From Paracyclopina nana (taxonomy: Eukaryota; Arthropoda; Copepoda; Cyclopoida; Cyclopettidae), in contig JAGUCH010000001.1 in the NCBI GenBank assembly GCA_019096065.1, positions 4,650,001 to 4,714,000 of the forward strand: DNA of 64,000 bases, in the 5' to 3' direction. The notes below the pieces were generated by a model. The model ran no database searches, was not told the origin of the DNA, and saw only the letters and a program-made list of their open reading frames with translations. Positions 25,196-55,045 of this stretch are shown here, in pieces; within the stretch, counting starts at the first letter, position 1, and the number at the start of each line of letters is the position of its first letter. The position numbers and the translations under genes were made by a program.

Positions 25196-28100
25196 ATGGA
25201 GGCAGTCAAGCTCTTCAATCAAGAGGTAAGAATATTGCAATTTTTTGGTCATAGCTACATGACCGGCACCGGTTCTTTTACTTTTCAGCTCTCGTCTCTG
25301 TACGAGATCAAGCCACCCATTTCGAAAGCCAAGATGACGGCTATCACAAAGGGTGCGATAAGAGCAATCAAATACTACAAGCATGTTGTTCAAAGTGTGG
25401 AAAAGTTCATCCAAAAATGCCGGCCCGAGTACAAAATTCCCGGACTATATGTGATAGACTCCATCGTTCGCCAGTCCCGTCATCAATTTGGAGCTGCTAA
25501 AGATGTGTTTGCACCAAGATTTGCGAAAAATGTTCAAATCACCTTCTTCCACTTATATAAATGCCCCGAAGAAGAAAAGGTGAATTTTTCTCTTTTTCCT
25601 CTTTTTACCGGTCTTGCTAAATGTTGTCATTATGTTTCAGAGCCGAGTGATTCGCGTGCTGAACCTTTGGCAGAAAAACGAAGTATTTACTGCGGACGTA
25701 ATTCAGCCGCTTTTCGACCTTGCCAACCCAAATAGTGACCTACACCGACAAGTGGACGAGCACATTAAACGCGGCGGAGACAAAGCAACCTCTGGTTCCT
25801 CCAAAGCTGGCTCCATTCAAGTGGTATCTGGGTCCAACATGGCCTCGGACAATGACCTGGACTCAGGTGACCAGCAAGTTCTTGCTACTCTCCAACAGTT
25901 CTTGAAAAACCACGTGCCTCAGTCGGGAAACGAAGTGAAGTTCAATAAAAAGTTACTCGATTTTGACTACTCAGACGACGAAGAGGGCCAGAATGATCTA
26001 AGTGAACCTACACCTCAAATGATAGAAGCTTTGGCTGCCATTTTGAGCAATGACCGACTCCTCAGCAAGCTCAAGGTACTAATGAGTGTTAAAAGTTGCG
26101 TATAATTGCAAGAATCATTCCGGTTATTTTTCAGGCCATGGGTGAAATTACGCAACATCATATCCAGCAATTGCAGCAGTTATTGCCTCAATTCCACCAA
26201 TTGCAAGGCGGCAGTCAGATGTGGGGTCACGGGCAGTCCTCTACCACCGACTCATGGGCCTCTTTCCAACAGCAGAGTCTCATGCAACAGCCTATGATGA
26301 ATGCTCAAAATGAGGCGGAAGATGATATCCAGATTGTGGATGACCGAGGCGGTCGAAGGGGTCGTTCAAGATCTCCTAGAGACCGTAAGCGCACTAGAAG
26401 TCATCGCTCCAGATCCCGCAGCAGAGACAGATCAGGTCGCAGCCGTCGAAGGTCGAGGTCTCGAGAACGAGATTCTGATCGGGAGAAGCGTCGTGAACGA
26501 GAAAAGAAAGGCCTTCCGCCACTCAAGAAAGGTTATTTATCAGGTAATGAGCTAAACTGAAGTGATGAGCCAACACTTCGTTGTGTAATTATAATTATTG
26601 GGTGCATTGTTTTTTCAGTATGCAGTACCACCTTGTGGGTTGGGCATTTGTCAAAACTAGTTGCTGACGAAGATTTGTCTGACCTCTTTGGTGAATATGG
26701 TGTCGTCGAATCCATAAATCTCATCCCGCCAAGGGGTTGTGCTTTTGTGCACATGAACCGCCGCATGGATGCTTACAAAGCACTCAAAGAGTTACACAAG
26801 CATAAGCTCCAGGGGAAGCAAATTACCGTAATAGACTTCATTTTAGCTAGTACAATTTGACATTAATAATTGTTTGCATTGCAGATTGCATGGGCTCCTG
26901 GCAAAGGAATGAAAGACAAGCAATGGAAAGACTACTGGGACGTTGAGCTTGGAGTCTCGTATATTCCTATTGACAAACTAGATCCCCAGGTTGACTTAGT
27001 AGCATTGGAAGATGGTGGTACCTTCGATGATGAGACGATGCCAGAATGGATGAAAAACATGCGTGGTGCACATTCGAATCAGCCTGCAGTGATGCCAGCT
27101 TACATGAACGCTGCGGCAGCCACTGAAGTTACATCAGCTTTGGGGATTCCTCTCCAAGCTGCACCTGTTGTAGATCCCATGATGTTGCAGCAGGCCCCAC
27201 CTCCATTTGGTATTCCCCCTGGGTTACCCCCACCCGGCGCCATTTTGGGGCCAGGCCCCCCTGTCCTTTTGCCCGGGCTGATTCACCAGCAAAGGTTTCA
27301 CAGTTTTCCGCCTCCTTCCTTTGACGCCTCCCAGCCTCCTCCAGGCTTAAGGATGCCATTCCCTCCTCCGGGGTTGACCACAACAGTGCCTAATGTTGAG
27401 GGTCAAGGGGATGTTGAGATGGAGATAGAAGACCAAGACGAAGGCCACCTCAACAGAAGAAATAGTAGAGGCTCGCGGTGGGCCAATAACAGCAATGAGG
27501 AGGACGTTCAGGCCCGGCTGCGCAACTTAGCCTCAGAGGGCCTAGATAGCAACAATGGACCTCGCAGCCTTCTTGATTTGCCACCTGTCGAGGGTCCGCC
27601 TCAGGATCGGGGTAAGTGCCCGTTTTTCATCATTTTTGTACTATATTCGTAAAATGTGGGTAAATGATGCGACTCGCAGCGTGACTTTTCTGTGCTTGCT
27701 CAAAACGCCCCGTGATCAACAAAAAAGAATAGCAATGAGTATCCTGGAACCATATTATTTTCAGACAACAATCCTTTTACTGATGGCATCATTGGACCTG
27801 GTGGTATGCGACCAAGGTTTGGACCACGAGGAGGCCCTTTTGAAGAACCATTTAATAACGGACCAGCTCCTCCATTTGGAGCCCGTAATAACGGCGGACC
27901 AAGAGGGTTTAATGATGCTTTTAATGACGGGCCCCCGTTTGGTGGCAATCGTGGTGGTCGTGGCGCAGGCTGGCGTGGCGGCGGCCGCGGCGGCAGAGGA
28001 TTCAGAGACGGACCTCCTGGAGGTAAAGGAGACCCTCCATGCTGAATTATGGACAAGACTTAATCCTTTCTTTTCTAGGCTTTTGGATGGAAGAAGGACC

Positions 28101-29271
28101 TGGACCCGGAAATGGCCCTCCACCTTTTGTTGACAGGTGTGTATTATCTCTAGAGAGCCCTCCCAAAACTTGAGCAAGCACAGAATTGTACATGTGTGTT
28201 GTGTCATTTGCTTACAGAGACGGATGGGATCAACCGCCGTGGAATGGTGGTCGCGGCGGCGGTAGAGGTCGCGGTGGTCCTCGCGGCGGAGGACATGACT
28301 TTCGCAGAAATGACCGCGGAGGCGGCTTTGGCGGTCAAAATTTTGAGGGCGGTGGTTTCAATGATCGTTTCGGGAATAATGATCGAGGAGGCTTTGGAAG
28401 GGGAGGTAGAGATCGAGACAGGCAAAATGAAAGACAGCACGAGAGTCATCATGAAAGCCATTCTGATCGGCCACCTGCCAAACGCGAGCGCAAAAGTAGG
28501 TGGGGAGGAGAGGCGGAGAAAATCGAGGACTCGGAGCCGTTCCTTTCAGCTCATGAGGACTCCCAACCAAAATCTGAAGATACAAATATGCCTGACGCAT
28601 TTGGTCACAACGACGACTCCGTTGGAGCCCCTCCAGACGAGAGCAGACTTGGGCAATCAGACCATCAAGAGCAACCTCAGGAATCTTTCGAGGCGCCTTC
28701 TGAAGAAAGTCGCAATGAAGCTACTGAGGTGGACCGTAACATCGAAGTGCCCGCGCTCAATGAACAAATTCACGACGAGTTACTGACGTATACGGAGCAA
28801 CCTCGGTTTAGCGATCAAGAACAGCAGCATGAGGAACGTGACGAGGAGCCTCCTGTGCATGAACAAGAGAGCCAGCATCAGGCATACGAACGAGATGTAG
28901 AGCAGCAGGCTCATGAACGAGAGGAGCACCAAATGGTTCATGACCAAGAGGATCATCGTGATCTTTGTCCAACCGAAGAGCAGCCTCCACAACCTTACCA
29001 TGAACAGCCTGAAAGTCGCTCAGAGCTTCACGAGTCTCACAACAATCACATTGAACAGCAGTATCAGCAGCAGCATGAGCCTCCCCTTGAAGAGTCTACT
29101 CTACCTACGCAATTCCAGGAAGTTCAGCCACCTCGACAGCTCGCTGAAGAGCCCTCAAATTATGAAAGTCCTGTCAATCATTCGGAGAAACTTGATCAGC
29201 CAATTGTGCAGCAAGAATTTTCAGAGACCATTAACGAAGAGCCTCAAAATGGAGCTGTGCCTGACCAATAA
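25196..29271 (+). CDS. SCAF4/SCAF8-like SR-related CTD-associated factor
   Basis: Nine exons join in phase: 25196-25225, 25289-25579, 25641-26075, 26135-26543, 26619-26827, 26885-27611, 27765-28022, 28079-28136 and 28218-29271, giving 1,156 residues. Residues 1 to about 140 form the CTD-interacting domain (YKHVVQSVEKFIQKCRPEYK, PGLYVIDSIVRQSRHQFG), which binds the phosphorylated tail of RNA polymerase II. An arginine/serine-rich stretch follows at about 323-375. An RRM spans about 392-468 (TTLWVGHLSKL, PPRGCAFVHM), continuing into IAWAPGKGMK as in SCAF4/8. Then come a proline-rich region, RGG-rich segments at about 705-880, and an acidic Gln/His/Glu-rich tail. Vertebrate SCAF4 and SCAF8 suppress early poly(A) site use; one gene here probably represents the pre-duplication state. 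Confidence 0.93.
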
Positions 29272-30074
29272 CCAATGTATCCACTCATACAGAAAGGGAG
29301 GAAAGGACATGTGTATGAAGTGCTGTGATAATACATTACTGTTGTCCGTCAATCAGGTTATTTGCAAGTTGGTCAATATTTGAGGACGACACGGCTATAA
29401 ACCGCTATCATCATGTAAAAGCTTTATTGTTCCGGCCGCAAAGGGTTTTGTGTCGTTCTCCTTCTATTGAAGTTTAGATTAAGTCGGGAAGGCTGTCTTC
29501 TTTTCACTCGTTGCCGCCGTTTGTTTATTCTTGTAAACAAACATGTTGTAGGATTTCAATTAAATCGCATCGCCTGACAGAGTACTTGACCTTTATCCAT
29601 AAAACTATTAGGAAGGGCTTTTACATTCATGTCCAACATCGAACGCATGCTTTAGATTATGTAAGAATGTTTCGTCACAAGCTACAATTGTTGCCTACTT
29701 TTGAAAATACGCGTCATAAAAGCTCCAAATTGAGCTTCCTCGGCTTCCTCAAATTGGCCTTGGATCTAGATAGGGTAGCAAAGTACGCGAATGTTTTTGG
29801 GCGAAAGCATTTTTACCTTGGAAGCTAATTGGCTCTTTCATATTTTGGAGCACTGCTGAAATAGAAAATGCCATATTTGGTTTTATGATGCGGTATGCCC
29901 TAACCGCTGAATCGGGCAAGAAAAAGAGATGGGCGAAAGTGCTCTTTTTGCACCATCCTCAAACAGATTCCTCTCCAGCGAAGCAAGGTAGCAGTATACT
30001 ATAGGCGTTGTCGCTCATTCAGCGGCCTCTGCCTCGGAGCTGAGAGCTCGAACTGCAGTAACTATTCCAGAATC
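29272..30074. other. Intergenic, SCAF to P2X
   Basis: This holds the 3' UTR of the SCAF-like gene and the promoter of the P2X gene. No canonical AATAAA follows the SCAF stop closely; AATACA near 29330 and ATTAAA near 29560 are possible variants. Nothing else is recognised. Confidence 0.5.
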
Positions 30075-33000
30075 ATGACGAACACAACGGTGACCTCAGA
30101 TTCCATGGGGGGAGGACAAAGTACCTCAAGTAGCCGCCATCGAAGCGTTGGCTGCTGTTCTTCCTTTTTTGAGTATGAAACCCCCAAAGTGGTCACTGTG
30201 CAAAATGTTCCTTTAGGCATTTTGAGGCTTTTGCTGCAAACTGGTGTCATCGCCTTTGTTGTCATTTACCAATTATGGTATGCTCGTGGCTACCAAGAGT
30301 TTGCTGAGGTCGAAGCGAGCATCACCACAAAAGTTAAAGGGTTTTCCACGTAAGTGTGTCACTCTTCAAATTGGTTTAGAGCTAAATAAGAGCTTGATTA
30401 CTTTTCCATGGTTGAGCGGTTTTTTCTGCCTCTAGTTGATAATTTAGCTTCATGGCTAGGTTAAGAAAATGGGCTACAAAATTATGGGAATCAACCTTGC
30501 AAATAGCTTGAAAGCCTCATTGCTTGTTTGTCTGGTCAAATGCAATTGCAAAAACACTAGAGGCTGTCTTATTTCTCTCAGGAGATGGTTGCAAAATTTT
30601 GAGAGTACTCCTAATGGAGCAATTTATGTCCTTAGCTTTGATCAGACTATACCCTAATTGAATTGGACGTTTCACGAAGGCCACCAAGAGATCCAATTGA
30701 ATCGATCCTTTTAATGGTCTCAACAAGTGTACCGTAAATTGGCTAGACTTGAAATCTTGGCTTCTGAGGAGGAAATGAGGAATTAGTTTTTTCTCAAAAT
30801 TAAAGGGCGTTTCTGGTTTGAGTGTCCTCACTTTTCAAATTTCCGGCAAAATGGGCGGCTGCTTATTAGCATGTTGAGCTTACACTAGAATTTGATTACC
30901 CTAATGGACAGCAAATATTAGTGTTTTGCTTGGCTCTTTTTATAGCCTGACTTTTTGTGCCTGACCCTAGTATCTGATGTGCACAGAAGCGCAAATTAAA
31001 ATTACGCGTTCCTCATTTTTTAAAATCAATTATGGCTTCAATTTTCTCGAGTCTTAATCGAGGCAATCAAATGTAAAATTGGGCGTCACGGCAATCCAAA
31101 AATGGTATTCATGAAAGTACATTGCTAGGGAAAAATGCATTTGTGACTGTAAGTAGCTTTCACGTGAAGTTTGGATGATGAATGTGAAAGCCCTCGTATT
31201 GGGAAAGATCCAAGCCGAATCAAATATTTTGGGGCCCCCTTGCATATTTTTCGAGTTAGATAAAGTCATTTCGGCCTTTTTCTCCGAAGTTTGCACGAGT
31301 CGTTTTTAAAGTGATTTCGTTGCTTGCTGCAATTTCACAAACTTAGGGAAATATTGCCACATGTTTTCTTGATGGCGTCTAGACCAACAAAGTCTTATTA
31401 AATGAAGCAACCAAAACACCTCCGTTAGGGCCAAACTTTGAATAGCTTCTCGTATATTTTAGGTCGCAGCTGACAGAAGAGGCGAAAATTCGGCTACCAG
31501 AAGATCGCCAAGCCATGTACGAGCGTGTTTGGGATGAGTCCGACTACGTTATACCACCGTCGGAGAACAACGCTTTTTTCGTCATGACCAACGTGGTCTT
31601 GACCCCCAACCAGACTAGAACGACTTGTCCAGAGGATCCAACAGAGATGCCAGAGATCATTTGTGGGCACAGAAGCAACGTCACCGGGGAGGTGAACATC
31701 ACTGGGATCTGCAAAAAAGGCCAAGTGGAGAATTCTATTAAATCGCACGGCGACGCTACGGGCAATTGCATCGAATCAGATCGAGCCGAGGGAGTTTTTG
31801 TCTGCGAAATTCGATCATGGTGTCCAGTGGAGGTTGACATGCTTCCTTTGAATAAGGCAGATGGACCGCTGATTCCAGGCACGGAAAACTACACAGTTTT
31901 CATCAAGAACTCGATCTCTTTCACGAGATTTGGCAACCACTATCATCGCAATAATATGCCCAGAGGGATTTGCATCTACGACCCCACTGATGAGAGTAAG
32001 CACGTTTTCAACTTGGAGCTTAGTCTGCTGACTTAACCTAATCCATTATGCTTACTTTATGTAAGGTTAACTACGGACATTTATGTGAAATCTTTTTTTT
32101 GTTGCTGTTGCAATAAGCTACTGTAAGGCGTTTTTATTAATTATAACGATGATCGACTTCTAAAACTGCCGTGTGGCAACCCCAGGCTATCATTGAGTCT
32201 CAAGCATCCTCATTGGGAATCTTGTCAGCAACTGACGTGACATTTTCCAAATCACTTTTCTGTGATTGCATAACAATGGAGTATCCCAGTGCACTGATAG
32301 CATTTCATAACTTTTGAGCTAGCTCGTAATTAATGGCCAAGCACTGGTTCTGAGAGGACATAAATTCAGGCATACAAGTTTTGAGGCTGTCAAGTAGTTC
32401 TGCAGTGAAATATTTCTGTTTGGGATAAAGAAAGTTGTTGAAAGCTGGATAAGGGGAAGTTATCGCAGTATTCTTGGCATACATCATCATGTTCATCCAA
32501 AAACTTCGCCAAACCGTAGAGGCAAGCCAGATTTTGCTAAATCCTTTCTCTTGTTTCATGTCAAGTCTAAAAAAGTCGCAGATAGAAACATGAATCAAGA
32601 GGAGTAATTGCGATCATTTGTAAAACAAAATTCGGCGTCCCTGTGTATTTGTCAAGTATTTTTTGTCAATTATGAAAAAGTTACGAGGAAGGCCTGGGTT
32701 GGTCATTAATAATTAGAGCATCTAGGCACGAGGATGGAAAACTTTAAACTCTAAGTTACATCTGAGGGAAAGGTAGTAAAAATGAGACTTTATGTTTTTC
32801 CCAATTACTTGTCTGCTACAACTTTTTATGCAATTTTGGCAATACATGTTGAATCGTAGCATAATTGAATATAGACCTATTTCTTTCTACTTTCAGGCTC
32901 GAAGCAATGCCCCATTTTTCGTCTAGGGGACATCATAGAACTTGCGGGGGGAAACTTCAACAAATTGTCAATCAAAGGCGGCGTGATTGGCGTCTACATC

Positions 33001-34473
33001 ACATGGAATTGCGACCTCGACTGGGACTTTGACCAATACTGCTTACCATCCTACAGTTTCCGCATCCTCGACACTTTTGGCTGGAATTTCAGGCATGCCT
33101 ACTATCATGAGGAAAACAGGCGAACTTTGATCAAAGCCTACGGTTTGAAGTTTCTAGTCGTGGTCGACGGGCGAGCTTCCAAATTCGACTTGAAAAATAC
33201 GGTCATCGTTCTGGTCACGGGTCTAGGTCTCTTGGGGCTGTCCACCATGTTTTGTGACTTTATTTTGCTGAACTATTCGACAGATCGGCGAAGGGTAAGT
33301 GCAAGGCATGAATTTATCGTTATTTTCCAAATCTTCACTCATAGTAAATAGCTACGGTTCTGGAGGAAATGTTGCAGAAGTATAATAAGGGTATCAAAAG
33401 CTTCCTCATTACTTTCGAGCTGTAGGAAGATAAATACTAGCAATTACAAACCATTGTTTTAGTTTTCATCAGAGCTGTACAGTGGCCAAAATGCTGGTTC
33501 TGTTGATCAACTCTGGGTTGGCCAATAGTCATTAACTGATGTGAGGGTCAGAACTTTGGCATGGCAATATTTCCCATAGTGGGATCTTACATACAGAGGA
33601 CGGCACTTTTGGCTTTTGAATTAACGTATTTGTGGTGACAATTTTCTAACGCACGCGCACATGCTGAAGGTGTCGGAATTTTAGAAACTTGCTAGAAGCC
33701 AAAGTTTTAATCATCATGAGAAGCTATATGAAGTATAATGCGAATATGGGCTAGCGTGGCTTATTTATTAAATGTCTCACTCCGCGGAGCCAAGTGGAAA
33801 TGCGTTCTTTTCCTGAGATATATCTTGTCATGCTACATAAAAGCCACTCTCATAGAAATATCGCGCAACCGTTCAAAGATACGTAACTGCTGAATTTGCA
33901 AAAAAAGCACCATGTTTAAGACTAACTTTGCGTAAACTTTTATCAATTTGTCTTTAGGTGAAGGAGAAAAAGTACGAAAATGTGGGCACGACCTCGCAAA
34001 TGTTGGCCTCCACCATGAGGATCATGACAGCCTCGAGTGTGAGTTTGCAGCCCTTTCGGTCAACCTCCATTCTGAGCTCTTTGGGCCGAAAATCTTCAGC
34101 TGCGGCCACTGCTACCACGGCAGCCACCAATCAAAATCACGACTCTAAAACCTCGTCCATCTCGTGTAATGGAGGCCAGACAACGAGGCTGGTGAGTGTG
34201 CCTCACGATAGCCCGACTTTACCACCACAAGCACCCATCACACAAAATGGGCATCGACGAAGACGACACAGCACAGATGCAGCTCTGACCTCTGGCCTGT
34301 TGCGGTCAGAGACTGAGCCTCAAATCAACATCAGCAGTAGTGTCAATGTGTCCTCGACCTCGGAGGTCAACACAACAGTCTTGCTTCTTCCACGAGAACG
34401 GTGTCGGCCTAATCATGTCACATACAACATCGACTCCAAGCCTAAGCATCTCGTTCAAGGATCTCAGTTATGA
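30075..34473 (+). CDS. P2X ATP-gated cation channel
   Basis: Four exons join in phase: 30075-30349, 31463-31995, 32897-33294 and 33958-34473, giving 573 residues. The N-terminal YETPK motif precedes TM1 (about 47-69). The ectodomain has exactly ten cysteines, the P2X number. The ATP-binding residues known from P2X4 are present: K86 and K88 in TTKVKG, the threonine in ENYTVFIKN, N333 and R335 in NFR, and K349 in TLIKAYG. TM2 is about 370-395. The trafficking motif YxxxK after TM2 reads YSTDR, with arginine for lysine. The last exon gives a tail of 171 residues, rich in Ser, Thr and Ala, longer than in P2X4. P2X channels open to Na+ and Ca2+ on extracellular ATP. Introns of 1,113, 901 and 662 bases hold no gene I recognise. 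Confidence 0.93.
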
Positions 34474-35709
34474 ATCCTATTCTACAATTAGTATATTTTT
34501 GGCATGAATGTGTGACTTCTAGCAAAATGTCCAGAAATAATCTGACTGGAGAAGTTGACAGGGTCGAGCGGTTGCGAAATATTTAACAAGCTTTCGGGTC
34601 AAGTAAGAAATGGCCGAAAGCTGCGAAAAGACGCAAGATTCCTGCCTAAAATGGATGGTTTTCTCGTTGAAACCGATTTTCTTCAAAATTCAATTTTCTC
34701 ACTTACAAGCAAGTTGGTTGCGAATTTAAACCCTTCAGAAGAGCGTTATTGAAAAAATGGAGCCCGCTTAAAGTTCAACATCTACTGTAGACCTGCAGCT
34801 TCAACTACTATTGCATGTGCAGCTTAAAAATTAATCAGTTGAGTTTGTGATCACGTATTCCAATTTTGAGGCCCATCAACGCGTCTACACAGCAAGCCCC
34901 AAAAGGTGCTAGAATAACGAGCCATTTCTGAACATTTTGCTGGCAGACTTAAACCGTAAAAAAGCTTGGGCGCGCGATGAATTTGCGACAATGATAAATG
35001 TACTATCACGTATTTTTGACTAGCAGCTCAAGTACAGCTGCTAAAAAGAAAAGCTTACGCCGAGAGCTTTGTGACAGTTTGCTTGCTTGAATACGAAATT
35101 GTCTTCATGCACGTTCACATTTTATGCATCGAAACAGCTTTAAAATAAAGACATGGTTTGATCAAAAAAGCTGCATGAAAACGCGTCTGATTATAGGCCT
35201 AACTTAATCAAGAGATTGCAGTCCACGACAAGACGTGACAGAGATAGTGAAAGGAAATATGACCACAATCTTGATCTACTATTTTGGAAAAAAAAATATG
35301 CCAACATCAGCTTGAAACCAATTTTGCGTTTGAAAGTTGCTGCCATTTCCACTTACCTCAAAAAGCGGCGCGACTTAATTAAGCAAAAGGAACACTTGCT
35401 TGCGTAACTATTCTGGAGCCTTCAGTACATCCGCCTAAGAAAGCTCTGTAAAAAATCTACGTCTTTTTCTTCCTCTCTCGTCATACAACTACACTTTTTT
35501 AAGCTTCTAGGTGAAAGTTTTTGGCTCAGCATAAGCTTAGGAAAGGACTTTCAGAAACACATACACACTTCTTAGGCCAGTTTTGCCATACACTGCTACT
35601 ATACGAGCTCCTAATGGCACACTGTTGTATTTTTCATCTAAAATTCACGAGTCAGTCACTCAGATAGCATGAAACATTAATTGCAAGCTATCAGCGGGCT
35701 GTCAAGTCG
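34474..35709. other. Intergenic, convergent P2X/MRP 3' ends
   Basis: This carries the 3' UTRs of the P2X gene (plus) and the MRP-like gene (minus). AATAAA at 35144-35149 on the plus strand may end the P2X transcript, about 670 bases after its stop. No coding region is recognised. Confidence 0.5.
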
Positions 35710-53040
<17,331 letters not shown>

Positions 53041-53578
53041 AGAGATATAGCTACGTTCAGCTAGATGGGTGTTTTCATCATTATATGCATTTACGTGATG
53101 ATAACAATCCGTCCATTTTCAAGTTGGGTCATTGCACATATTTTTAAGCTGATTTATCATGTTAGTGCATCGTTGCTTAGCGCTACTCCCAATTCGAGTA
53201 TAATTTAGAAAGCTCTCACATTTCCTCAACTCTATTGTGCTAACTCGTTTCATGCAGTGTGCGAAAGAAGTGCATTGATTTTAAGTCTACCACGTGCACT
53301 GCTTTGAATCTACTGAACCGTTACCTATTGACATAGTATAACATTTGTGAAATTAATTTTGGCATCGTTCAAAGTTCACATTTTAAAAGAGAACTAAAAA
53401 TATTTTCAGTGAGGATCACATTTACTGCAGATGATCGTGGATTAGAGTAAAAAACAGATATACTACTGTGCTTCGCTAAACAGTACATTGCGTAATATGC
53501 TGAGTATAAATGATGGGAGGCTAAACACTTGTGCAGTGCTCGAAATTAAGCTGTCTTTTTGTCGTAGTTGCTTTGAAG
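53041..53578. other. Divergent promoter region MRP/ZIP
   Basis: These 538 bases lie between the start codons of the minus-strand MRP-like gene and the plus-strand ZIP gene. They should hold both promoters. No clear core promoter motif or coding region is seen. Confidence 0.55.
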
Positions 53579-54938
53579 ATGGAGCTCGTGCTACTCCAAC
53601 TCGTGTTCCTAGTAGCGTTGCTGATTTTGACCCTTTTGGCCTCATTATGGCCCATCTTTTGGGTGAAAGTGAAGCTTCAAAGGGCCCAATTGACTATAGA
53701 TGACCTGCCCGAGCAACTTTCAAAAGTCATCTCCTTTGGCAACTGCTTGGCTTGTGGAGCTTTCATCGCCATTTGCTTCCTTCATTTAGTGCCACAAACT
53801 CAAGAAAAATGGGCTGTAGTTTTGGCCAACTCTACATCATCATTTAGTACTGGTGGTTCGCAGCACAACAGTTTCCCCATAGGATCATTCATCGTTTTGT
53901 TAAGCTTTTCGGCCGTGTTTTTTGCCGAAGCTTTTTTCCTACAGCGAAGTGCGCAATTCAAGCACGAAAATGCAGTGCCCGTCATAATCTTGACTAAGGT
54001 TGGCCATCCGGAAGTTTTATTGTAGCAACAAAAACCCAGTAGATTTCCTTTGTTTTTTTCGCGCTCACAAGCTTCATTCCTACAGCGTCTCTTATGCAGT
54101 TTAAATAATGCATTAAAATGGCCAATTTTAGTTGAACGTTGAAATTTAAGACAGACTCCCACGAAAATGTTGCAGAAGAAAGCTCGTCCATAGAAGATGG
54201 CCAAGGAGCTTTTGCTAAAAAATATATAAGCTTCAGGGACATTGAAGGAGCCTCAACGCAACGACTTAGTGGTAGTGCTGATGACCTCTCCTGTACGGGC
54301 ACCACAGATTACGGGGCTTTAAAGGCGAGATGCTCAAAAATGAACCCGTTTCATTTCAAAGCCGCCCATTGTGGGCATAATGGCCTCTCCTTTTGCAGCG
54401 GAGGAGTCCACAGCCCCAAGATTGTGTCCTTCATTTTCGGCGTGGCCTTTCACTACCTGCTCGAAGGAATGACGCTAGGCCTTCAGACGAATGAGGCCGC
54501 GGCTGTCAGCATATTTTTGGCCATTCTGATGCACGGCCTTTTCCTGGCATCTGCGGTGACTGTGGCGTTACTCAAGAGTTGGTTGCCGCGAGACATTTCC
54601 CTTAAAAGGATGGCCCTCTGTTGTGGCCTTTTGAGCTTAGCCAGGCCCCTGGGTATTGTTTTTGGCCTCGCCATCGCCCAAGCGACCGGATTGATGGCTC
54701 TAATTGCTGCGGCAACTTTTCAAGTGGGCTCAGCTAGATTTCTGTGTGGCGTGATGTAACGCTGTTCTTCTGCTTTCAGAGCACGTCTGCTGGCATTTTT
54801 ATCTACATCACATTCATGACTTTGATACCCGAAGAGTTTACGGAGAAGAATGCTGAGGGAATTCCAATACTTTGGAAAATTTTTGCCTTCACATGTGGCT
54901 GGTCACTGTTGACATTGCTTTCCTTTGTGGTCATGTAA
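53579..54938 (+). CDS. ZIP-family zinc/iron transporter (SLC39A1-3 type)
   Basis: Three exons: 53579-53998, 54151-54723 and 54780-54938, giving 383 residues. About eight membrane helices are visible. Helix 4 holds the metal-site motif HYLLEGMTLGLQ, matching HxxxEG of human ZIP1-3. The end, AGIFIYITFMTLIPEEF, is typical of the group. A variable loop of about 80 residues lies between helices 3 and 4. In helix 5 the usual His-Lys is His-Gly. ZIP proteins carry Zn2+ or Fe2+ into the cytosol. The start ATG follows the last in-frame option without a hydrophobic break. The first intron has weak sites (donor GTTGGC, acceptor TTTAAG), so that junction is less certain. The 3' end faces the F-box/WD40 gene about 108 bases away. 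Confidence 0.85.
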
Positions 54939-54998
54939 ATGTACAACAACAACGTAGGTACGCAAGCATGAATTTTGTATTTTGAGGGCGGGTCTGCC

Positions 54999-55004
54999 AT
55001 TAAA
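54999..55004 (+). terminator. Possible poly(A) signal of ZIP gene
   Basis: ATTAAA lies 61 bases after the ZIP stop codon and about 40 bases short of the stop codon of the convergent F-box/WD40 gene. Confidence 0.45.
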
Positions 55005-55045
55005 AAGTTGCGCAAAATGTTTGACGGCCAGAAGCAGCTAGCCAA

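Noticed and set aside
27700-28056. Proline-rich minus-strand frame
   Set aside because: It is the mirror of the RGG-coding exon of the SCAF-like gene.
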